A stretch of 64,000 bases of DNA, from positions 186,001 to 250,000 of the forward strand of contig JAVJVP010000016.1 of the NCBI GenBank assembly GCA_040221095.1. Reading direction: 5' to 3'. A program made the translations under genes and the position numbers. Of the stretch, positions 16,344 through 23,406 are shown in pieces (within the stretch, counting starts at the first letter, position 1; each line of letters opens with the position of its first letter). Source of the stretch: UBA1479 sp040221095. Lineage in GTDB: Bacteria; Pseudomonadota; Alphaproteobacteria; Rhodospirillales; Casp-alpha2. The notes beneath the pieces are model-generated. The model was given only the letters and a program-made list of their open reading frames with translations, was not told the DNA's origin and ran no database searches.

Positions 16344-17252
16344 TCACGCCATGCCCAACATCGCCCGCGCCTCGGCCGGGGTCGCGGGTTCGCGGCCGAA
16401 CGCCTCGGCCATCTGGGCGACGCGCTTGACCAGCTCCGCGTTGGTCGGGGCACCCAGTTCCGGATAGGGATAATCGCCAAGGCCGATCGCCACGTGCCCG
16501 CCCATTTCCAGCGCCAGCGCCGCCGGGCCGAACAGGTTGCCGACCTTGTTGTTGACCGACCATTCGTATTTGAAGCCCTGGGGCAGGAATTCCAGATGCG
16601 CCATCAGGCCTTTGATATTGCCCGGATGGCCGCCGAGATAGCCCGAGTCCGACAACGCGAAAAGCAGGTAGGCCGGCTGATCGACCAGGCCCATTTCCAG
16701 GAACGCTTCGAACATGCGGGTGAACGGCACGGTCCAGGACACGATCACCGGCTTGACCCCGATCTCGCGCATGCGCTCGGCGAAATAGGCGCAGGTTTTG
16801 GGCGTGTTCACGTAGGCCAGCTCGTCCGTCTTCATGCGCTTGGCCGCCCGGTCGTAGATGTCGACGTTGGTGGAGCCGATGTCGATCGGCGCGAAATCGG
16901 GCTTCAGGGCCGGGTCCTGCGACGCCCTGACGATGTGCTGCAACCGGGCCTCGTCCGAGGATTTCAGCGTCACCTGGCCCAGGGTCGGGTGGATCATGAT
17001 GTCGCTGGCCGCGCGGATTTTGCGGATCGTCTCGAAGTAGGCGTCGGGATCGTGGTTGGGCGAGCCGTCGGCGTTGCGCGCGTGATAGTGGCAGATCGAC
17101 GCCCCCGCCTCGCGGCAGGCGGCCGCCGCCTCGGCGATTTCGTCGGGCGTGAACGGCACGTTCGGATTGACGTCGCGCGCCATGTACTCGTTGACGCGGA
17201 CCTCGATGATCACCTTCTTGCCGAAGCCCGGCACGGTGGACTGAAACTTCAT
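16344..17252 (-). CDS. DUF849 / beta-keto acid cleavage enzyme (BKACE) family protein
   Basis: A 302-residue TIM-barrel enzyme of the BKACE family. Known members condense a beta-keto acid with acetyl-CoA and split it to acetoacetate and a new CoA ester. The family zinc pair is seen as His55 and His57 in CHYHAR, and VIIEVRVNEYMARD is the usual N-terminus. The third zinc ligand of characterised members is a Glu in GLED near residue 230; here the corresponding stretch reads HVAIGLGDYPY, so that Glu is replaced by Gly. The protein may use the following Asp, another metal geometry, or another reaction. Substrate unknown. ATG at 17252 follows AGGGAA. Confidence 0.82.
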   Translation of the reverse strand: MKFQSTVPGFGKKVIIEVRVNEYMARDVNPNVPFTPDEIAEAAAACREAGASICHYHARNADGSPNHDPDAYFETIRKIRAASDIMIHPTLGQVTLKSSDEARLQHIVRASQDPALKPDFAPIDIGSTNVDIYDRAAKRMKTDELAYVNTPKTCAYFAERMREIGVKPVIVSWTVPFTRMFEAFLEMGLVDQPAYLLFALSDSGYLGGHPGNIKGLMAHLEFLPQGFKYEWSVNNKVGNLFGPAALALEMGGHVAIGLGDYPYPELGAPTNAELVKRVAQMAEAFGREPATPAEARAMLGMA

Positions 17253-17419
17253 GGCCTGGATATTCCCTGCGGTATCAGGCCCCCCTTGGGGTTGTTGGTA
17301 GTCCCGGACGGGGGCCGCGTCAATCGGCCCGCCCCGGAAACCTGGACGGGCACGACTTGCGGTACTATCTCAGACGAGACGGCGCCACACGGCGCCGCAT
17401 TGATCGGAGGATTCGCCGT

Positions 17420-18094
17420 TTGCGGCCCAGTCTGGCGCTTCTGCCCCTCGCCCTGACGGTTCTGGCAACCGTGTCGGGGACGCCCGCACGGGCCGCCGAC
17501 TGCCGCCTACCCGGGGTCGAGACGACCAGCCGGCTGACGGAAAAACGCGGCACTGTCCGGTTTTCCAACGGGTTTTCCGGCAAGCAGCTGGAAGCCAAGC
17601 GCCGCCGCGCCGGGGGCGCCGCGGCCCAGGCCGACTGGCATCCGGTCGGACTGATGGGCCGGGATCTGAAATGGGAATTCCGCGTTCAGGTCCAAGGCCA
17701 GCGCCTGCCCCAAGGATACTGTGTCGGGCTGAAGGACGCGGAACTGACCATCGGCTACGACCGCATCGACGTCTATGTCGACCGCCGCTACCGCCCCGGC
17801 AGCTGCCAGTACGACGTGATCCTGGAACACGAAAACCAGCACGTGCGCAATTTCCAGGACACCCTGGCCCGCTACCTGCCCGAAATTCGCACCCGCCTGG
17901 CCGACGAAGCCGCCGCCGCCACGCCGCAGGCCGCCGGGTCCATGAACACCGGCGCCCGGTATTTCGTCACCCTGCTGCGCAACCGCCTGACGCCCCTGAT
18001 CGAGCGCATGCAGCAGGACATGGCCGCCGCCGACGCCCGGCTCGACACCCCCGACAGCTACCGCGCGACCCAGGCCCGCTGCGACGGCTGGTGA
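17420..18094 (+). CDS. Small secreted HEXXH protein, predicted zinc-dependent peptidase-like (DUF922-like)
   Basis: The frame is open from an upstream TTG, but a TTG at 17420 preceded by GGAGG (17406-17410) is the better start. It gives about 224 residues beginning with a signal peptide (LALLPLALTVLATV, cleavage after ARA). The mature protein has ELTIGYDRIDVYVDRRY and then ILEHENQHVRNFQD near residue 133. HENQH fits the HEXXH zinc-protease pattern, followed by a helical C-terminal half. Two to three cysteines could form disulfides. It is probably periplasmic. Assignment to a named family is tentative and activity is inferred only from the motif. It converges on dinB with a 12-base gap. Confidence 0.7.
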   Translation: MRPSLALLPLALTVLATVSGTPARAADCRLPGVETTSRLTEKRGTVRFSNGFSGKQLEAKRRRAGGAAAQADWHPVGLMGRDLKWEFRVQVQGQRLPQGYCVGLKDAELTIGYDRIDVYVDRRYRPGSCQYDVILEHENQHVRNFQDTLARYLPEIRTRLADEAAAATPQAAGSMNTGARYFVTLLRNRLTPLIERMQQDMAAADARLDTPDSYRATQARCDGW

Positions 18095-18106
18095 CGCGCC
18101 GGCGGG

Positions 18107-19378
18107 TCAGAGAGACCGGCCCTTCTTGATCGCCCCCTCGCCGAACTTGCCGCGCACCCGGTCCATGGCTTCCTCGACCTTGCGCGGGCGGTCTCCTGAT
18201 CCGGCCAGAAGGTCGCCCGTTTCCGGCGGCTCCGCGCCCAAGGGCTCGATGTTCTGCACGCCCGTCCCGATCAGGCGGAACATGGTTCCGTCGATCTCTT
18301 TCTCCAGCAGCGGCAATGCCGCGCGGTAGATGGCGTCGGCCAGCTGGGTCGGGCGGTCCAGCCGCCTGGAGCGCGTCAACTGCTTGAATTTATGGGTCTT
18401 CAGCTTGAGCACCACGGTCCCGCCGGTCAGGCCCTTGCGCTTGAGCCGCGCCGAGACCTTTTCCGACAACCGCCAGAGCACGGATTTCAAGGCGTCCAGA
18501 TCGCCGATGTCGTCCTCGAAGGTGGTTTCGGCGGACACGCTCTTGGCGGCTCCGCCGGGTGTGACCCGGCGGTCGTCCTGGCCCCGCGCGAAATTGTAAA
18601 GCCGGCTGCCCATGGCGCCGTAGCGCGCCATCAGGCCCCGCTCGTCAAAGCGCAGCAGGTCGCCGATTCGCGCCACCCCGTCCTTTTCCAGGCGTCCGCG
18701 CAGGCTGGCGCCCACGCCCCAGATCAGGCCCACCGGCTTGTCCCGCAGGAAATCCGCCGCGTCGGCGCGGCCGATGGCGGCGAAACCGCGCGGCTTATCC
18801 AAATCCGACGCGACCTTGGCCAGGAACTTGTTGTAGCTGAGACCGATAGACGCCGTGACGCCGACCTCGTCCTCGATCCGCTTGACCAGCCGCGCCAGGG
18901 TCGCCGCCGGCGGCCCCTTGTGCAGGGCCTGGGTCCCGGCGAGATCAAGGAACGCCTCGTCGATGCTGATCGGCTCCACCAGCGGCGTCAGGTCCTGCAT
19001 CATGGCCCTGATCTGATGGCCGACACGCTGGTACTTTTCCATGTCCGGGCGAATGACCACGGCCTTGGGACAGCGCTTGAGCGCCTGAAACATGGGCATG
19101 GCCGAGCGCACACCCGAAATTCGCGCGATGTAGCAGCAGGCCGCAACCACGCCGCGCCGCCCGCCGCCGACGATCACCGGCCGCCCGGCGATGGCCGGAT
19201 TGTCGCGCTTTTCCACGCTGGCGTAGAAGGCGTCGCAGTCAATATGGGCCAGGGTCAGAGACGCCAGTTCGGGGTGGGCGAAGGTCCGCCTGCCGCCGCA
19301 TTGCGGGCAGCGCCCCGCCGAAGCCCCCGGCGGGGCCTCCCACAGGGTCGCGCAGTCCCGGCATACGGCTGTCAACAT
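18107..19378 (-). CDS. dinB: DNA polymerase IV (Y-family) with N-terminal zinc-ribbon-like motif
   Basis: A 423-residue Y-family polymerase that copies damaged templates. The catalytic core is clear: IAHIDCDAFYASVE holds the first metal Asp, IDEAFLDL the Asp-Glu pair near residue 150, and SIGLSYNKFLAKVASD the fingers/palm signature. The little-finger domain follows, with a C-terminal extension ending KKGRSL. Ahead of the core, residues 1-32 contain CRDC and CPQCGG, a four-cysteine zinc ribbon that classical E. coli DinB lacks. The ATG at 19378 is preferred over the upstream in-frame start because it places the ribbon at the N-terminus. Confidence 0.93.
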   Translation of the reverse strand: MLTAVCRDCATLWEAPPGASAGRCPQCGGRRTFAHPELASLTLAHIDCDAFYASVEKRDNPAIAGRPVIVGGGRRGVVAACCYIARISGVRSAMPMFQALKRCPKAVVIRPDMEKYQRVGHQIRAMMQDLTPLVEPISIDEAFLDLAGTQALHKGPPAATLARLVKRIEDEVGVTASIGLSYNKFLAKVASDLDKPRGFAAIGRADAADFLRDKPVGLIWGVGASLRGRLEKDGVARIGDLLRFDERGLMARYGAMGSRLYNFARGQDDRRVTPGGAAKSVSAETTFEDDIGDLDALKSVLWRLSEKVSARLKRKGLTGGTVVLKLKTHKFKQLTRSRRLDRPTQLADAIYRAALPLLEKEIDGTMFRLIGTGVQNIEPLGAEPPETGDLLAGSGDRPRKVEEAMDRVRGKFGEGAIKKGRSL

Positions 19379-19543
19379 CCGGCGGCTTCCCGGCATAAGC
19401 AATTGAACGACAAGCAATCTTGACGCCCGCCCCCGAAGGGCGCGACTATGTTACGAGCAGTCACGACGATGTTCCATCCGCATGCTATGATGGCAGTCGG
19501 AAGATGCTCAAAACGACCGCCACAGGCGGAAAGGTGTTCGAGG

Positions 19544-20119
19544 ATGAGTGATCCGGTCTCACCCGCCGCAGCGTCGGATGACCTGCGGGATGCACAGCTT
19601 GAGATTCGGCAACTGAAGGAAACTGTCGCCGCGCTCCGCGAGGAACTTGAAAACAAGGTCTTCGACATGCAGCGCGTCGAACAGGAAGCGCGCGCCGAAG
19701 GCATCGACGAGATCAAGCAGCTCAAGGACACGGCCTCGGCGCTGCGCGAGGAGATGGAGCAACTGAACTTCGCCCGTCAGAAGGAAGTTCAGGAAGAACG
19801 CGCCGCCGGCAACGACGAGATCACCCAACTAAAAAACACCATTCAGGCGCTGCGCGACGAGATGGAGGCCCTCAAGCTCGAAAAGGAAAAAGAGCTGAAC
19901 GAGGCCGTTTCCGCCGGGCGTGACGAAATCCAGCAGTTGAAGGCGACCGCCGCCCGCCTGCGGCAGGAGATGGAAGACCTGAGCTTCCGGCATCAGGAAG
20001 CCGTGCAGGAACTGAATCGGACCCGCCGCGACGAGGTCGGCGAACTGCAACAGGCCATCGTGACCCTGCGCCGCACGCTTGAGGTCAAGTCCCAGCGGGG
20101 GTCCGAAGCCCGGCAATGA
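19544..20119 (+). CDS. Coiled-coil protein built of tandem 36-residue repeats
   Basis: A 191-residue protein, almost wholly alpha-helical. Five units of about 36 residues start with DEI(K/T/Q)QLK or a close variant, continue with a (T/A)xALR(E/D)EM(E) stretch and end in a charged linker. The units begin near residues 15, 51, 87, 123 and 159, the last being shorter. There is no signal peptide or membrane segment. The ATG at 19544 is chosen because the upstream 32 codons are atypical. The stop overlaps the start of the next gene (ATGA at 20116-20119), so it is translationally coupled to the GAF cyclase and may tether or oligomerise it. The family is not recognised. Confidence 0.8.
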   Translation: MSDPVSPAAASDDLRDAQLEIRQLKETVAALREELENKVFDMQRVEQEARAEGIDEIKQLKDTASALREEMEQLNFARQKEVQEERAAGNDEITQLKNTIQALRDEMEALKLEKEKELNEAVSAGRDEIQQLKATAARLRQEMEDLSFRHQEAVQELNRTRRDEVGELQQAIVTLRRTLEVKSQRGSEARQ

Positions 20120-22509
20120 GCAGCAACCTTCCCTCGCCCGGCACGATTGAGCGCGACGGCGCGGGCGGCAGCCCTGCCCGCCCGACGGCAAGCGCCGCCG
20201 CTACCGCGGCCCGCCCAGCCGCCGAATCTGCGGCGCCGGACGAGGAAATCCGCCGCAAGCTGCGCGAAGCCGACCGCCGCCTGAAACAGGCGGAAATGCT
20301 GTTGAACGTGTCGCGCCGGGTGGCCGGCATCGAATCCCTGGACGAGGTCCTGGAAACCCTGGTCGAGGTCATCGTCTTTGAACTGGACGCCGAACGCGGC
20401 ACCCTGTTCCTCAACGACCCGGCCACGGGCGAGCTGTATTCCCGCGTCGCCCAGGGCAATTTCCAGCGCGAAATCCGCATCCTCAACAACACGGGGATCG
20501 CGGGCGCCGTGTTTTCAACGGGCATCGGCGAGACCATCGACGACGCCTATTCCGACAAACGCTTCAACCGCTCCGTCGACGAACAGACCGGGTTTAAGAC
20601 CGACACCATCTGCGCCGCCCCGGTGAAGACGGTGAAGGACGAAATCATCGGCGTCGTGCAGTGCCTGAACAAGAAGAACGGCGAGGCCTTCAACGACGAC
20701 GACCTGGCCCTGCTCGAGGCCATCACCACCCAGGCCGCCGTCGCGTTGCAGAGCACCCAGTTCGTCGAAAGCATGAAGAAAAGCCGGGAACAGGAAATGA
20801 AGTTCCTGGACATGGTCTCGGACGTGACGTCGAACCTGGAGTTGGGCTCGCTGCTGTCGCGCGTGATGTCGGAAGCGACGCGCATGCTCAACGCCGACCG
20901 CTCGACCCTGTTCCTCAACGACGAAAAAACCAACGAGCTGTTTTCCCGCGTCGCCATGGGCGATTCCCTGGGCGAAATCCGCCTGCCCAATCACCTGGGC
21001 ATCGCCGGCGCGGTCTTCGTTTCCGGCGAAACGATCAATATTCCCTACGCCTATGCGGATCTGCGATTCAACCCGGCCTTCGACAAGAAGACCGGCTATT
21101 TCACGCGCTCGATCCTTTGCGTGCCCGTGGTCAACAAGGCCGGCAAGATGATCGGCGTGACCCAGGTGTTGAACAAACGCGGCGGACCGTTCACGGAAGA
21201 GGACGAGACGCGGCTCAAGGCGTTCACGGCGCAGGTCTCCATCGCCCTGGAAAACGCCAAGCTGTTCGAAGACGTCCAGAACATGAAGAACTACAACGAA
21301 AGCATGCTGGAAAGCATGTCCAACGGCGTGGTCACCATCGACGAGGACGGCAAGGTCGTAACCTGCAACGCGGCCGGCCTGCGCATCCTGCAGTGCGAGG
21401 ACGAGGACGACATCATCGGCAAGGAGGCGAAGGAGTTCTTCGCGATCGAGAACCCCTGGATCAACGAGCGTCTGGAGCTTCTGGAGGAAAACCAGGAGCC
21501 GGACATCACCATGGACCAGGAACTCAAGCAGGGCGCTGAAACCAAGTCGGTCAACGTGCACTTCCTGCCGCTGACGACCGAGGAAGGCAAGAAGCTCGGC
21601 TCCATGCTGATGCTTGAGGACATCTCCTCCGAGAAGCGCATGAAGTCGACCATGTCGCGCTACATGGACCCGGGCCTGGCCGATCAGTTGATGAAGGGCG
21701 GCGAGGACATCCTGGGCGGCAAGAGCCTGGAAGCGACCATCCTGTTCTCGGACGTGCGCAGCTTCACCACCCTGACGGAAAGCCTGGGTCCGCAAGGCAC
21801 GGTGCAGATGCTGAACGAATACTTCACCATCATGGTGGACTGCATCTCGCGCGAGAACGGCATGCTCGACAAGTTCATCGGCGATGCGATCATGGCCGGA
21901 TTCGGCGTGCCGCTGCCGCTCGAGGATTGCGAGGACCGCGCACTGCGCGCCGCCATCGCCATGCTCCGCGAACTCGACGAATGGAACGTGACCCGCGTGA
22001 AGAAGGGCGACATGCCCATCGACATGGGCATCGGCCTGAACACGGGCAACATCGTGTCGGGCAACATCGGCTCGCCCAAGCGCATGGACTTCACCATGAT
22101 CGGCGACGGCGTGAACCTGGCCGCGCGCCTGGAAAGTGCCTGCAAGCAGTATTCGGCGCGGCTGCTGATCTCGGAATTCACCTACCGCAAGCTCAAGGGC
22201 ACCTACCGCATCCGCGACATCGACAAGGTCATCGTCAAAGGCAAGACCGAGCCGGTCGGCGTGTACGAGGTTCTCGACTTCCACACGGACGAGACCTTCC
22301 CCAACCTGATGGAGGCGGTGAACCACTTCAAATCAGGGCGCGGCCACTACGACAAGGGCGACTGGGACAAGGCCACCAAGGCCTTCAAGGAGGCCATCGC
22401 CCTCAACCCCAACGACAAGCTGGCCGAGACCTATGTCGGGCGCTGCGCGCAATTGAAGGCGGAGCCGCCCAAGGACTGGAACGGCGTCTGGGTGATGACC
22501 AGCAAGTAA
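20116..22509 (+). CDS. GAF-GAF-PAS class III adenylate/guanylate cyclase with C-terminal TPR-like tail
   Basis: A 797-residue soluble signalling enzyme. A disordered Ala/Pro-rich N-terminus and short coiled coil come first. Two GAF domains (about 75-215 and 235-390) share RGTLFLND and RSTLFLND motifs, and a PAS domain spans about 400-500. The cyclase domain (about 535-720) has metal-binding Asp in ILFSDVRSFT and in DKFIGDAIMAGFG, plus NLAARLES with the transition-state Arg. The Lys in DKFIGD and the Asp in MDFTMIGDG fit ATP as substrate. A TPR-like pair of helices ends in DWNGVWVMTSK. It probably makes cAMP in response to ligand binding by the GAF domains. Confidence 0.92.
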   Translation: MSSNLPSPGTIERDGAGGSPARPTASAAATAARPAAESAAPDEEIRRKLREADRRLKQAEMLLNVSRRVAGIESLDEVLETLVEVIVFELDAERGTLFLNDPATGELYSRVAQGNFQREIRILNNTGIAGAVFSTGIGETIDDAYSDKRFNRSVDEQTGFKTDTICAAPVKTVKDEIIGVVQCLNKKNGEAFNDDDLALLEAITTQAAVALQSTQFVESMKKSREQEMKFLDMVSDVTSNLELGSLLSRVMSEATRMLNADRSTLFLNDEKTNELFSRVAMGDSLGEIRLPNHLGIAGAVFVSGETINIPYAYADLRFNPAFDKKTGYFTRSILCVPVVNKAGKMIGVTQVLNKRGGPFTEEDETRLKAFTAQVSIALENAKLFEDVQNMKNYNESMLESMSNGVVTIDEDGKVVTCNAAGLRILQCEDEDDIIGKEAKEFFAIENPWINERLELLEENQEPDITMDQELKQGAETKSVNVHFLPLTTEEGKKLGSMLMLEDISSEKRMKSTMSRYMDPGLADQLMKGGEDILGGKSLEATILFSDVRSFTTLTESLGPQGTVQMLNEYFTIMVDCISRENGMLDKFIGDAIMAGFGVPLPLEDCEDRALRAAIAMLRELDEWNVTRVKKGDMPIDMGIGLNTGNIVSGNIGSPKRMDFTMIGDGVNLAARLESACKQYSARLLISEFTYRKLKGTYRIRDIDKVIVKGKTEPVGVYEVLDFHTDETFPNLMEAVNHFKSGRGHYDKGDWDKATKAFKEAIALNPNDKLAETYVGRCAQLKAEPPKDWNGVWVMTSK

Positions 22510-22567
22510 ACCCTGGCACCGATCTTGCTTCATTCTCCCCATAGAAACCATCAGTGGGGAAAGAATA

Positions 22568-23365
22568 ATGAGCAAAAATGCCGCCTTGGAAGTCGCCTTG
22601 AAAAAATTGCGACTGGATTTCATCGACGGGATGCTCGACCGGCTTGATGAAATTGAAGTCATTCTGACAACGTTGCGTCAACATGACGCCGCGTTTGACG
22701 AAACCTTTCTTGATCTGCAACGGCATATTCACAGCATCAAGGGTCAGGGCGGCACATTCGATTTTCCGGCAATTTCCATGATCGCGCACAAAATGGAGGA
22801 TTGCATCGAAGTCTCCCCCGCGATCAACGACAACGACCTGCACACGCTTGAAATCTACTTCGACCGCATCCGGAGCATCCTGGAAGCAGGTGTCAATCCG
22901 CCGGAAGAGGAACTCTCCGCCCTGTTACGCATGGGGAACCTGGATGCCGACAAGGTCATCAAGGACCAAAAGTCTCGGGTGATCGATATCCTGCTGGTCA
23001 TGCCCGGAGGTCTTCAGCGCAAGATCATTGCCCAGGAATTGGCATCCTGCGGATTTCGCCTCTCCATGTTCGACTCCCCAACGGACGCCATCAAGCATGC
23101 CGTCCAGATTCCACCGAACCTCATCTTCGCAACCTTGGAAATGGCGGAATTGAGCGGCTTGGAACTGGCCCATGTGTTCAACGCGATTGAAGCCACCAAA
23201 GGGCGCCGCTTCATTCTCATGACCAGCATCGAAGACAAGCGCATCCCCACGGACGACCTGCTGCCGAATGTCGCAGTCGTCCGCAAAGGCCCCACCTTCT
23301 TCGGGGACCTGATGGAGCAGCTTGTCGCCTGGGGATTGTTCGGTAATTTGGGTCGGGCCGCCTGA
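22568..23365 (+). CDS. Hpt domain fused to a degenerate receiver domain
   Basis: A 265-residue protein. Residues about 10-110 form a histidine phosphotransfer helix bundle with the phospho-accepting His55 in HIHSIKGQGG. Residues about 135-255 resemble a receiver (VIDILLVMPGG, then LIFATLEMAELSG, then RRFILMTS). The phospho-acceptor Asp position reads Ala/Thr and the acidic pocket is missing, so this half cannot be phosphorylated in the usual way. It may take phosphate on the Hpt half and use the pseudo-receiver as an interaction module. It lies 58 bases after the GAF cyclase with a strong GGGGAAAG ribosome site. Confidence 0.85.
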   Translation: MSKNAALEVALKKLRLDFIDGMLDRLDEIEVILTTLRQHDAAFDETFLDLQRHIHSIKGQGGTFDFPAISMIAHKMEDCIEVSPAINDNDLHTLEIYFDRIRSILEAGVNPPEEELSALLRMGNLDADKVIKDQKSRVIDILLVMPGGLQRKIIAQELASCGFRLSMFDSPTDAIKHAVQIPPNLIFATLEMAELSGLELAHVFNAIEATKGRRFILMTSIEDKRIPTDDLLPNVAVVRKGPTFFGDLMEQLVAWGLFGNLGRAA

Positions 23366-23406
23366 TCCGACCATCCGTCGGCCGCGCCGCCGGAAGTTGC
23401 CCTGAC

